From positions 62,001 through 126,000 of the forward strand of contig SAQL01000008.1 in NCBI GenBank assembly GCA_004020645.1: a DNA stretch of 64,000 bases, in the 5' to 3' direction. This document shows positions 44,879 to 56,049 of the stretch, piece by piece. A program made the position numbers and the translations under genes. The notes under the pieces are model-generated. The model worked only from the letters and a program-made list of their open reading frames with translations, searched no databases and was not told the DNA's origin. The stretch is from Mesorhizobium sp. Lineage in GTDB: Bacteria > Pseudomonadota > Alphaproteobacteria > Rhizobiales > Rhizobiaceae. How positions within the stretch are numbered: position 1 is the stretch's first letter; every line of letters begins with the position of its first letter.

Positions 44879-44990
44879 TGCATGTCGCCCAAAAGCATGC
44901 CCGCGGGCCTGACCCGAGGGTGCGCAGCGGTTTTGGGGTAACGACATGCATACAACAAGAACGTAAAGCGCGTCGCGACGCGCTTTACGT
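44876..44990. repeat. Two-module palindromic element, copy B, with a perfect 30-bp palindrome
   Basis: Module 2 (44876-44951) has arms TAATGCATGTCGCCCAAAA and TTTTGGGGTAACGACATGCA. Module 1 (44961-44990) is a perfect 30-bp palindrome, half-site ACGTAAAGCGCGTCG. Module order and orientation are reversed relative to copy A at 29455-29609. Confidence 0.88.
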
Positions 44991-45000
44991 TGGCGCTCTC

Positions 45001-45321
45001 TCAGGTGTTTTTGATCTGCTCGACCGCCGTCGCCAGCAGGTCGTCCATGACGCCGCGAATCTGAACATCCGACTGGGCGACGCCCGCCGCGTCGAAATCG
45101 GCGCGTATTTTGCGCAACACGTCGTCGTCCCCGGCCTCTTCGAAGTCCGCGCGCACCACCTCTTTCGCATAGGCGTCGGCGTCCTCACCAGTTTTTCCGA
45201 GCTTTTCGGCGGCCCATAGGCCGAGCAGCTTGTTACGGCGCGCCATGGCCCTGAACTTCGTGTCCTCGTCCATCGCAAACTTCTTTTCGAAGCCTTCCTG
45301 CCGGTCTCTCATACTGCTCAT
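45001..45321 (-). CDS. F1Fo-ATPase inhibitor zeta subunit (DUF1476)
   Basis: A 106-residue DUF1476 protein. Its N-terminus, MRDRQEGFEKKFAMDEDTKF, is the inhibitory segment in Paracoccus zeta, and a four-helix body follows (ARRNKLLGLWAAEKLGKTGE, and YAKEVVRADFEEAGDDDVLR). In alphaproteobacteria the zeta subunit blocks ATP hydrolysis by the F1 rotor in one direction. Rhizobial versions are often weaker inhibitors, so the strength here cannot be judged. It stands alone, away from atp genes. Confidence 0.88.
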   Translation of the reverse strand: MSSMRDRQEGFEKKFAMDEDTKFRAMARRNKLLGLWAAEKLGKTGEDADAYAKEVVRADFEEAGDDDVLRKIRADFDAAGVAQSDVQIRGVMDDLLATAVEQIKNT

Positions 45322-45584
45322 AATTTGCCTCGTTCAGGTGTTAGTCTCCGACCTTCATCCGATGGAGAAGAAGAGCGGCGGGTGGGGCCCGAACATGGCG
45401 CGCATAGATGTCATAAGCAAGACCGGACCGTTCATTCCAGTGATTGATCGGGCCGGTGATTGATCGAGCGCCTGGGCGAACGGCACATGGCGGCCGTCGC
45501 GGAAGGCCTTCGCACCGATGTGATTTGACGTTGCCGCGCCGTGACCTACTCTCGAATAGTGGGATGAACCCGAGGAGGCGAGCG

Positions 45585-45974
45585 ATGCAGTCACCTTTCA
45601 ACGGGATTCGGAGGGTCGCGCTGACAGCGGCAGTGATTCTTGCCGCCGCCACCGCAGCCTATGCACATCACGGCTGGTCGTGGACCCAGGACGGGTTCTT
45701 CGAACTCCGGGGCAAGATCACGGCCATCTATATCGGCAATCCGCATGCCACGCTGGATGTCGACGCAGAGGGCGAGGTCTGGCGAGTGGATTTGGCGCCG
45801 CCGTCCCGGACGATCGCCGCCGGCTTCACAGAGGAGGTCGCCAAGGTCGGCGACGAGGTGACCGCGATCGGCCATCGCTCGCGCGACGAGACCGAGAAGT
45901 GGATGAAAGCATCCCGCATCATCGTCAATGGCAAGACTTATGATGTTTATCCCGACCGCGTCCCGCCGGCCTGA
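45585..45974 (+). CDS. DUF6152-type secreted protein
   Basis: A 129-residue protein with a signal peptide (VALTAAVILAAATAAYAHHG) directly followed by HHGWSWTQDGFFELRGKITA. The His-His pair after the cleavage site and the small beta-barrel-like remainder (DVDAEGEVWRVDLAPP, then GDEVTAIGHRSRDE) match the DUF6152 family. Its partner gene starts on the very next base after its stop, so both are co-translated. The pair may handle a metal or small molecule at the membrane; this is inference. GAGGAGG at 45572-45578 fixes the start. Confidence 0.75.
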   Translation: MQSPFNGIRRVALTAAVILAAATAAYAHHGWSWTQDGFFELRGKITAIYIGNPHATLDVDAEGEVWRVDLAPPSRTIAAGFTEEVAKVGDEVTAIGHRSRDETEKWMKASRIIVNGKTYDVYPDRVPPA

Positions 45975-46439
45975 ATGGACGAGATCCTCTCCGGCATCGA
46001 GCAACTCGCCCTGGTGCGGGCACTGAAGGCCTCATTCGTCACTTATCCCATAGTCAACGCGCTGCACATCATGTCGATCGGCGCGCTGCTGACCAGCGTC
46101 TGGCTGATGGACCTCAGGGTCCTCGGCGCCTTCCGCTCGCTGCCCCACGCGGCGTTCATCGCGTTGCTGCGCCGCACTGCATTTGCCGCGTTCGCCGGCG
46201 CGCTTGCCACGGGGTCGCTGCTCTTTTCAGTCAGGGCGAGCGAGTACGCGGCGATGCCGATTTTCCTCACCAAGATGACACTTATCCTTCTCGCCGGCGC
46301 CAACTTTCTCGTCTTCATGCGCCGCGCAAAAGGCGGTGACGAGCCGGCCGGCGGGACCGTCACCATCCTGGCTGTGCTCTCGCTGGCGCTATGGACGTCG
46401 GTGCTGTTCGCCGGACGGTTTATTGGGTTTCTCAACTGA
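45975..46439 (+). CDS. DUF6644-type inner-membrane protein
   Basis: A 154-residue protein with four to five membrane helices (LHIMSIGALLTSVWLMDLRV, AAFAGALATGSLLFSV, ILLAGANFLVF, ILAVLSLALWTSVLFAGRFI). The conserved histidine in NALHIMSIG recalls haem- or copper-associated membrane families. It abuts the stop of the DUF6152 gene with no gap. Function unknown; the pairing of the two families is the main clue. Confidence 0.72.
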   Translation: MDEILSGIEQLALVRALKASFVTYPIVNALHIMSIGALLTSVWLMDLRVLGAFRSLPHAAFIALLRRTAFAAFAGALATGSLLFSVRASEYAAMPIFLTKMTLILLAGANFLVFMRRAKGGDEPAGGTVTILAVLSLALWTSVLFAGRFIGFLN

Positions 46440-46753
46440 GCGACGGCAACGTTAGTTGTTTTGCGGTCAGTCTCGGACGGGCAGGGACGCCCTTCATCAG
46501 GGATTTCGCATGACCTGTGCCTTGGGTCGACGCGATAGCTCTGTACGGATCAGCGCGACAGCACCAGATCAGCGTGCTGTTGGGTTCGCAGCATTGCCAG
46601 GAGGTTGTCGTTGAGGCGCCGTACAGTTTTCGGCGACATCGAATGAAATGCCTGCTGGCATCCGGCGCCCGGTAGCGATAGTTTCAGGCACCGACGCAAT
46701 TGTGGTGATGTTGGGTCGACGCTCGTAAGAGTGGCTGAGAGCTTGGTGATAAA
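46440..46753. other. Left flank of the AT-rich island
   Basis: 314 bases without a convincing gene. A minus-strand frame (46550-46771) reads MRFQNQFITKLSATLTSVDP and ends LLAMLRTQQHADLVLSR, but it has no ribosome binding site or recognisable family and may be a relic. GC content drops across this stretch into the island. No flanking direct repeat, tRNA 3' end or integrase was found. Confidence 0.5.
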
Positions 46754-47440
46754 TTGATTTTGAAATCGCATGGTGCTGTGCGCCAGAACGTCGATCCTAG
46801 TTTGGCCCCGGGCGCGACGCCCTTGCGTCGTTCTGACGTATATTTCTCCGCAGACGTTGAGACAGACGGCCCTATCCCTGGCCCGTTTTCAATGCTCTCT
46901 TTCGCTATCGTATACGCTGGTAGGTATGACGGGGAGCGGTTTGAGCGTCCAAAAAGTTATGATCAAGTTTTTTACAGAGAGCTTTCTCCGATCTCAAGCG
47001 ACTTTCAAGTCGATGCGCTTAAGGTGAATGGTTTAGATCGGAATAGATTGACTATGGAAGGCGACAGCCCGCTCCAGGCGATGTCGGATGCTTCCACATG
47101 GATAAAAAACTACTCTGGTGGCGCTTATCCTGTCTTGGTCGCGTATCCTTTAAGTTTTGATTGGACTTGGCTATACTGGTATTTTACGAAGTATTCAAAG
47201 AGTGGGTCCCCGTTCGATTATTCTCGCTGCTTCGACATTAAGACGGCGTTTGCTATCAAAGCTGGAATTCCAGTTGCAGAGGCAGGGAGATCTCATTTAC
47301 CTGCTAATCTGGCGTCGACTAGGAAACATACACATCACGCAGTTGACGATGCCATTGAGCAGGCAGAGATATTTGCAAACGTATTCGAGTGGGAGGGGGT
47401 AAATGGGGGCGATCGACGATCGAAAGATTTATTCACTTGA
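46754..47440 (+). CDS. DEDDh-type 3'-5' exonuclease (DnaQ-like)
   Basis: Up to 228 residues with an RNase H-fold exonuclease domain. Motif I is SADVETDG (D-x-E, residues 34-36), motif II contains the aspartate of FDWTWLYWYF near 131, and motif III is HHAVDDAIEQAEIF with the histidine and final aspartate of the DEDDh class. FDIKTAFAIKAGI between II and III is typical of small free-standing exonucleases. It should cleave DNA or RNA from 3' ends. The TTG at 46754 is uncertain; a GTG at 46778 is an alternative. The gene is AT-rich and overlaps the nucleotidyltransferase gene by 38 bp. Confidence 0.78.
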   Translation: MILKSHGAVRQNVDPSLAPGATPLRRSDVYFSADVETDGPIPGPFSMLSFAIVYAGRYDGERFERPKSYDQVFYRELSPISSDFQVDALKVNGLDRNRLTMEGDSPLQAMSDASTWIKNYSGGAYPVLVAYPLSFDWTWLYWYFTKYSKSGSPFDYSRCFDIKTAFAIKAGIPVAEAGRSHLPANLASTRKHTHHAVDDAIEQAEIFANVFEWEGVNGGDRRSKDLFT

Positions 47441-48377
47441 ACGCATACAGGAATTAAACAAATTACTTGTGCGAGCGCAGGAAATATCTGCTGGAAAAGC
47501 ATGCGTATTTGCTAGCGGTTCCTTCGGTAGACTTGAAGCTAGCGCTCACAGTGATTTGGACCCATGTATCGTATCTTTGTGTGACAGGGGCAAAAGAAGC
47601 AAGCTTTCTCTTCTGTCAGAGATAGCGTTAAAGGCCGAGATAATATCAGCCGTAAAGGAATTTCGACTCCCTGAGATCGATGGAGATGGTAAATACCTTG
47701 GGCAATTTACTTCATACAGATTGGTGAAGGAAATTGGCTCTCCCGTCGACGACTCAGACAATACTTTTTCTACGCGATTGCTGATGCTCCTTGAGGGAAG
47801 GCCTATTCTAAACTCAAAAATATTTTATGATGTTATGAAGAGCATCATAGAAGCTTATTGGGTTGATTTTGACCGCTATCAGAAAAACTTCATTCCTGCC
47901 TACTTCACGAACGATATACTTCGATTGTGGCGCACGTTCTGTATAAATTACGAGGCCAGAACAAGAAAACTTGTCGGCGATTTAAGAATCAAGAAAAAAG
48001 TGAAAAACTATAAATTAAAACATAGCAGAATTCTTACTTGCTATTCCGCAATAATATATCTTCTCGCCGTGTATAAATTAAATGGAACTGTTACGCCTAG
48101 CGATGCCTTTTCCATGTGTTCGATGACACCAATAGAAAGACTGGAGTCTGTCAAGAATAACGGCGATCTTCAAAAATCACATTACATTATTTCAAAATTG
48201 ATCGATATGTATGAAAAATTCTTAGATACAACCAATCAAGACGGACCGCTACTTGAGAAGCAGATTCAGGACAATGAGGGATATATGCGGGAAGATTACC
48301 GATTTGGCCAAGAGATGTTCAACGCCATCGGCACCATAGGCGACGGAGGCAAGTTCCACCGATTGATAGTTGTCTAA
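47403..48377 (+). CDS. Polymerase-beta-superfamily nucleotidyltransferase
   Basis: A 324-residue protein. The nucleotidyltransferase core CVFASGSFGRLEASAHSDLD near residues 33-52 shows the GS motif and the D-x-D metal pair, resembling GlnD/DUF294-type enzymes. A helical region with LLMLLEGRPILNSKIFYDVM follows, and a Lys/Tyr-rich C-terminal half (LRIKKKVKNYKLKHSRILTC) could bind RNA. The substrate is unknown: protein, tRNA or small molecule. GGAGGGGGT precedes ATG 47403, which lies inside the exonuclease gene. Many ATA, TTA and AGA codons set it apart from all neighbours and suggest recent transfer. Confidence 0.72.
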   Translation: MGAIDDRKIYSLERIQELNKLLVRAQEISAGKACVFASGSFGRLEASAHSDLDPCIVSLCDRGKRSKLSLLSEIALKAEIISAVKEFRLPEIDGDGKYLGQFTSYRLVKEIGSPVDDSDNTFSTRLLMLLEGRPILNSKIFYDVMKSIIEAYWVDFDRYQKNFIPAYFTNDILRLWRTFCINYEARTRKLVGDLRIKKKVKNYKLKHSRILTCYSAIIYLLAVYKLNGTVTPSDAFSMCSMTPIERLESVKNNGDLQKSHYIISKLIDMYEKFLDTTNQDGPLLEKQIQDNEGYMREDYRFGQEMFNAIGTIGDGGKFHRLIVV

Positions 48378-48416
48378 AATATATGAGACGCTCTTGTGTT
48401 GATACGTCGGCGGGAC

Positions 48417-48470
48417 AGCGCCCCCCTCTGGCCTGCCGGCCATCTCCCCCACAAGGAGGGAGATTGGCCA
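48417..48470. repeat. Rhizobial intergenic hairpin element
   Basis: CCTCTGGCCTGCCGGCCATC and the following ATCTCCC...GGGAGAT arms form a GC-rich palindrome directly after the carB stop. It is a commonly seen intergenic sequence type in Mesorhizobium and may act as a transcription end or mRNA stabiliser. Confidence 0.6.
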
Positions 48471-48475
48471 ATCGC

Positions 48476-51973
<3,498 letters not shown>

Positions 51974-52110
51974 ATCGAGGGTCCGTTCGGCAGGCGGCTT
52001 GCACGAAAAACCGGACGGGAAGACCCGGCCGGTTGTGCTCGCGATTCTGGTATCAGGCTAGGAGGGCCTTATAGGGAAGAGTTTTGCCTGATGTAACCCC
52101 CTAAAATGCG

Positions 52111-52205
52111 AGTAGGGCAGTAGGGCAGTAGGGCAGTAGGGCAGAGGTTCGAGCGCCCTTTCAACATATTGCCCTACTGCCCTACTGCCCTACTGCCCTA
52201 CTGCC
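52111..52205. repeat. Inverted arrays of an 8-bp tandem repeat
   Basis: Array 1 (52111-52144) is just over four copies of AGTAGGGC. After a 26-base spacer, array 2 (52171-52205) is the exact reverse complement, GCCCTACT repeated. The two arms would form a stem of more than 30 bp. Array 2 contains the stop codon and last two codons of the SH3 gene. The hairpin lies between that gene and carB, both on the minus strand. Confidence 0.92.
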
Positions 52206-53157
52206 TTATTCCCCATAGCCACTCATCCCCCAGCGCCAACTGATCCGTGATCTCGAAGCGTTCGGAAACGCCGACACGGATCAGGTTCAGGCTGCCCTCG
52301 CGCGTATAGCGGAATTCGCCTGATGCATTCGAACCGGCGGGCCGACCGGCCTGGAAGCTGATGACGCGGGTGCCGCCATCGGGCCAGGTCACGGTCACCT
52401 CGGCTTCGTCGCCCGTGTGGACAACGCCTGCCTTGCAACTGGTCATCGGCTGGCCGACATAGCGGGCACAAGGAATCTCGTTGAGGGCACCCAGCGCCGG
52501 CGCGGGCCGCCCTGGCGGCTGCAGCCGCGCAACGGTTTGTGCGTTGGCCGGAGCCGCTGCATTGGCGGCGCGATTTTGGCTCGCTTCCGCAGCCGCGGGC
52601 GTCTGCATCTCCCCGGTCGAAGGATTTCCGCTGGCAGCGAGCGCCAGGCGGTAAGCGTCCTCGATGGCGGCCCTGCCGATTGCCTCAGCGGCTGTCATTT
52701 TGGTTTCGGGATCGGTCGCGCCCAGGCGCGCTGTCAGGTCGGGCAGCGGCTGGTCTGCGGTTGCCGGGTTCGCGGCCTCGGCTGCAGAGGCCGTGCCTTC
52801 GCCGGTCGGATCAGTATCCGCATCCGAAACGGCCACCGGATTCTCGGGGTTCAGGTAGCGCGCAGGAGCCCATCCGGCCAGTTGCGGGTTGTCGATTTCT
52901 GCAACCTTGCACCAGCGGTAGCCATTGACGTCGTTGCAGCCGAGATTGTTCACGCTCGTACCATTCGGCAGCCGAGCCTTGATCTTGCCCATCGCCGATG
53001 CCGTGGCGCGGACGTTCAGGAGATCGCCTGGAGCGAGGTCGGTCACGATGGAGACGACCGGCGCCTCCTCGGCCCTGGCCGGCAGCAGCGCCGTCAGCAG
53101 GAGAGGGGCGGCAGTGAGCGCGTACAGTGTCGTTCGGAGCGTAACTGTGCGCCTCAT
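52198..53157 (-). CDS. SH3-domain secreted protein
   Basis: A 319-residue protein with a signal peptide (TLYALTAAPLLLTALLPARA) and a bacterial SH3 domain (about 35-105: LLNVRATASAMGKIKARLPN, then WCKVAEIDNPQLAGWAPARY). An Ala/Pro-rich linker (about 110-225) follows, and a C-terminal domain from IPCARYVGQPMTSCKAGVVH with two cysteines and a beta-rich ALGDEWLWGIRQ end. SH3 domains of this type bind peptidoglycan or peptides. The last residues (RQ-stop) are encoded by a unit of the 8-bp repeat array, so expansion or contraction there could alter the C-terminus. Confidence 0.8.
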   Translation of the reverse strand: MRRTVTLRTTLYALTAAPLLLTALLPARAEEAPVVSIVTDLAPGDLLNVRATASAMGKIKARLPNGTSVNNLGCNDVNGYRWCKVAEIDNPQLAGWAPARYLNPENPVAVSDADTDPTGEGTASAAEAANPATADQPLPDLTARLGATDPETKMTAAEAIGRAAIEDAYRLALAASGNPSTGEMQTPAAAEASQNRAANAAAPANAQTVARLQPPGRPAPALGALNEIPCARYVGQPMTSCKAGVVHTGDEAEVTVTWPDGGTRVISFQAGRPAGSNASGEFRYTREGSLNLIRVGVSERFEITDQLALGDEWLWGIRQ

Positions 53158-53276
53158 TATGTTGGCCGTGGCGATAGATTCATTACCGAAGGCGCGGCCA
53201 GGCAGGAAACGAGACCGCAGGCCAAGTCGATTTTATAAGGGACGACATGGCGCTATGTAAGCCCGAAAATGCGGCT

Positions 53277-53437
53277 GCGGCGTGAACGTGTTCAGTGTGC
53301 GGCATGAACGTGTTCCGCGTGCGGCATGAACGCGTTGCGTTCAGCCGGACATGAGCTCGTGCCTGGTTCAGCCCGAGGCATGAACGCGTTCCGCGTTCAG
53401 CCTGGCATAAACGCGTTGCGTTCAGCCGGACATGAAT
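53277..53437. repeat. Degenerate tandem repeats beyond the phosphoesterase gene
   Basis: Units resembling GGCATGAACGYGTTCCGCGT recur about six times. GCGTTCAGCCGGACATGA appears twice (about 53337-53354 and 53419-53436); the second copy spans the phosphoesterase stop codon, so the array seems to have grown from the 3' end of that gene. No separate gene lies between 53158 and 53421. Confidence 0.75.
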
Positions 53438-54180
53438 CCGGTGCGCAGCGCGTAGGCCCATTCCGGCCGTCCCGCCTGTTCGGCCTGCCGCGCCGCCGCC
53501 TCGTGATCATAGTCGACGGCGATAGCCTCGAAACGGTCGGGGCGGCCAGGCTTGCCCAGTTCGACGATGCCGTAGCGTGCGTGCGGAGATCCTTGCTCGG
53601 AGACATGCGCCGGCGGGGTGTCGTCGCCATACGCGGGACAACCGATGCTGCCCGGATTGAAGACGACCGGGCCGTCGGGGATACGGATCAGTTCGCTGCG
53701 GTGGCTGTGGCCGCACAGCACGATGCGGCAACCCGGATCGAGCGCGGCCAGCCTTCGCTTGATGGCGGCCAGCGGTGCACGCACCAGCCGGCCATCTTCT
53801 ATCGTATCGATCAGATATTTTTCGTCGTGGTCGGGCCGGGCATGAAAGGCAGTCACCCCCGGCGCGATCTCCAACGTGAGGGGCAAGGCGAACAGCGCCT
53901 CGCGCTGCGCCGACGTCAGCCGCTCCAGCGCGTAGCGGTCAGACGGCCACATGGCTTCGTTGGCGGTGTCGCGGGCGACGCGGCGGTCGTGATTGCCGCG
54001 CACCGTCGGCAAGGCGAGCGCTTCAAGCCGCTCCATGGTCTCGCGCGGCCAGAGCGGGCCGGAGACGCAGTCGCCGAGATTGACGATGAGGTCAGCACTG
54101 CCGCGCTGCCTGAGATCCTCGAGCACGGCGTCCAGGGCAAGGACATTGCCGTGGATATCGGCGAGGACGGCAATGCGCAT
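53422..54180 (-). CDS. Metallophosphoesterase (YfcE/calcineurin-like)
   Basis: A 252-residue phosphoesterase with the full metal-binding motif series: RIAVLADIHGNVLALDAVLE (D-x-H), IVNLGDCVSGP (GD), VRGNHDRRVA (GNHD), and VLCGHSHRSELI (GHxH) near residue 170, followed by VVFNPGSIGCPAYGDDTPPA. It is probably a soluble cytosolic phosphodiesterase or phosphatase; the substrate is unknown. The C-terminus ALRTGFMSG is encoded at the edge of a repeat array. The ArsR gene lies upstream on the same strand, across a perfect inverted repeat. Confidence 0.85.
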   Translation of the reverse strand: MRIAVLADIHGNVLALDAVLEDLRQRGSADLIVNLGDCVSGPLWPRETMERLEALALPTVRGNHDRRVARDTANEAMWPSDRYALERLTSAQREALFALPLTLEIAPGVTAFHARPDHDEKYLIDTIEDGRLVRAPLAAIKRRLAALDPGCRIVLCGHSHRSELIRIPDGPVVFNPGSIGCPAYGDDTPPAHVSEQGSPHARYGIVELGKPGRPDRFEAIAVDYDHEAAARQAEQAGRPEWAYALRTGFMSG

Positions 54181-54230
54181 GGGAAGCTCCGTGAGTTGAC
54201 GAATGACTGGTCGGGAAAGCGCGGACCTAC

Positions 54231-54306
54231 AGGACTTGGGTTCCTCGCCCCCACGAAAGAGGAGGAGAGGTGGCTCGGCTATGCGGGGGCGAGGAACCCA
54301 AGTCCT
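54231..54306. repeat. Perfect 22-bp inverted repeat with a 32-base loop
   Basis: Arm 1 (54231-54252, beginning AGGACTTGGGTTCCTCG) is exactly complementary to arm 2 (54285-54306). It lies between the arsR stop and the phosphoesterase start on the minus strand. There is no T-run, so it is not a classical terminator, and the perfect arms suggest recent origin or selection. Confidence 0.92.
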
Positions 54307-54312
54307 GCAAGG

Positions 54313-54669
54313 CTATGCGCGGACTTCGATCTCGGAGGCGCCGACTGCGGGCAGAGCTGGGTCATCGACGGCAGCGGCAATGACGCTATCGAGCAGGCCC
54401 GGAAAGCGGGCATTGAGATCGTCGCGGCGCAGCGTGATCAGCCGGCTGGTGCCGACGACCTCGGTGCGGGTGACGCCGGCCTCGCGCAATTTGGCCAGGT
54501 GGTAGCTGAGATTGGTCTTCGAGCCGAGATCGAGGAACTGGCTGCAATTCAGCGGCACGCCTTCCTTGCTGGCGAGATAGCGCACGATGGCCAGCCGCGT
54601 GGGATCGCCGAGCACGGCAAGCACGTTCGACAGGCTGATCTGGTCCGCGGTGGGGTGGGGCAGTGTCAT
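54313..54669 (-). CDS. ArsR-family transcriptional regulator
   Basis: A 118-residue winged helix-turn-helix protein. The core is NVLAVLGDPTRLAIVRYLAS, then LDLGSKTNLSYHLAKLREAG as recognition helix region, then VTRTEVVGTSRLITLRRDDL as the wing. There is no obvious metal-binding CxC motif (one Cys only, NCSQF), so it may sense a non-metal ligand. It diverges from an MFS gene, and a perfect GTTCAA-N6-TTGAAC operator sits before that gene. Confidence 0.85.
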   Translation of the reverse strand: MTLPHPTADQISLSNVLAVLGDPTRLAIVRYLASKEGVPLNCSQFLDLGSKTNLSYHLAKLREAGVTRTEVVGTSRLITLRRDDLNARFPGLLDSVIAAAVDDPALPAVGASEIEVRA

Positions 54670-54830
54670 GCCGGAGAACTAAGCGCAATCAGGGTCGATT
54701 TCAACGCATCTCCTCCTGGCGGATGCACACAGTTTCCACCTTCCGTCACCTCGTCCTGACATAGAGCTGTCAGGAGGGTTCCGCTATTCTCGGGTGGCCT
54801 CATTGACACCATGCCCCATTATGTACAATT

Positions 54831-54848
54831 GTTCAATAACTTTTGAAC
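54831..54848. promoter_or_regulatory. Candidate ArsR operator before the MFS gene
   Basis: GTTCAA-N6-TTGAAC is a perfect inverted repeat 15 bases before the MFS start codon, in an AT-rich stretch of the divergent promoter region. This dyad type is common for ArsR/SmtB repressors. Confidence 0.7.
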
Positions 54849-54863
54849 TAAGGATTTGCTGCT

Positions 54864-56042
54864 ATGGACAAGCGCCTCATCTGGCTTGCGCTCGGGTCTT
54901 TCACGATCGCGACCGAAGGCTTCGTCATTTCAAGCCTGTTGCCCGACATCGCGGCCGATGCCGCCATCTCCGTTCCACTCGCCGGCGCGCTGATCACCGC
55001 CTTTGCGCTCGCCTATGCGCTCGGCACGCCGATCCTGGCGACGCTGACCGGCGAATGGGACCGGCGGCGCGTCATCTTGTGGACGCTGGTGTTTTTCGTT
55101 CTGGGCAATCTGGCGGCGGCGCTGAGTTCCTCTTTCGAATTGCTGCTGATCGCGCGCATCGTCATGGCGCTGTCGTCCGGCCTGTTTGCGGCGACGGCGC
55201 AGGGGACGGCCGTGGCGCTTGTCGATGATCATCACCGCGCCCGCGCCATTGCCGTCGTCGTCGGCGGCACTACGGTGGCGGTGGCGGTCGGCGCACCACT
55301 CGGCGCGCTTGTCGCGACCGTTGCCGGCTGGCGCGGCACGTTCTTTGCCATCGCCGGGCTCGGCGCGCTGGCCGGCGCAATCCTGTGGTACCGGCTGCCG
55401 CGCGGCATCGTCGGCACCAAGCTGCCGCTCAGGCAGCGGCTGGCCGCAATCCTTCGCCCCGGCGTGCCATCGATCCTGCTGACCACGCTGCTGGCGCTCA
55501 CCGGCGCCTTCACGGTCTTTGCCTTTGTCGCGCCGCTAGCCATCGAAGGCGGGGGCTTGAGCTCGATCGCGCTGCCCGGCATGCTGCTTGCCTTCGGCGT
55601 CGGCGCCGTCATCGGCAACATCGCCGGCGGGCAGGCTGCCGATCGCTTCGGCGCGACGCGCACCGTCAGCTGGTCGCTGGCGCTGAGTGCGGTCATGCTG
55701 GTCATGCTTTCGGTCATCCCAGCCTTCCTGCCGCAAAGCGTCGCCGGGCCGGCGCTGATGGCCATGATGGTGCCGTGGGGCATCGTCGGCTGGGCCTTCC
55801 CTCCGGCGCAGGCCAGCCGCATCATCAGGCTGGCGCCCGACGCAGCGCCCATCGTGCTGTCGCTCAACGGTTCGGCGCTCTATCTCGGCGTGGCGCTGGG
55901 CGCCGTCGTCGGCGGCGCGGTGCTACGCTATGGCGCGCCAGCCGATCTCGGCCTGGTCGCAGCAGTGTTCCCGATACTGGGTCTTGGCGTCATGCTGGCC
56001 GGCCACCGGGCGGCGCGGGCGATTGCCATGCCGGCGGAGTAA
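54864..56042 (+). CDS. MFS transporter, 12-helix DHA1-like
   Basis: A 392-residue MFS protein with about 12 helices, starting MDKRLIWLALGSFTIATEGF. The TEGFVISSLLPDIAADAAIS start is typical of the sugar-efflux/chloramphenicol-resistance-like subgroup (AraJ type). Motif A is represented by LTGEWDRRRVILWTL, followed by LIARIVMALSSGLFAATAQG and GAPLGALVATVAGWRGTFFA. AAGGA precedes the ATG. The divergent ArsR protein and the GTTCAA-N6-TTGAAC dyad suggest that it is an inducible exporter; the substrate is unknown. Confidence 0.87.
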   Translation: MDKRLIWLALGSFTIATEGFVISSLLPDIAADAAISVPLAGALITAFALAYALGTPILATLTGEWDRRRVILWTLVFFVLGNLAAALSSSFELLLIARIVMALSSGLFAATAQGTAVALVDDHHRARAIAVVVGGTTVAVAVGAPLGALVATVAGWRGTFFAIAGLGALAGAILWYRLPRGIVGTKLPLRQRLAAILRPGVPSILLTTLLALTGAFTVFAFVAPLAIEGGGLSSIALPGMLLAFGVGAVIGNIAGGQAADRFGATRTVSWSLALSAVMLVMLSVIPAFLPQSVAGPALMAMMVPWGIVGWAFPPAQASRIIRLAPDAAPIVLSLNGSALYLGVALGAVVGGAVLRYGAPADLGLVAAVFPILGLGVMLAGHRAARAIAMPAE

Positions 56043-56049
56043 GTCTGGT

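Noticed and set aside
46550..46771. 73-residue minus-strand frame at the left flank of the AT-rich island
   Set aside because: No ribosome binding site and no recognisable family; kept only as a possible relic.
52111..52205. CRISPR-like array
   Set aside because: 8-bp units are directly adjacent with no spacers, and the two halves are inverted.
53277..53437. CRISPR-like array
   Set aside because: Units are degenerate and irregularly spaced, and derive from the neighbouring gene end.
54231..54306. Intrinsic terminator
   Set aside because: No T-run on either strand and a 32-base loop.
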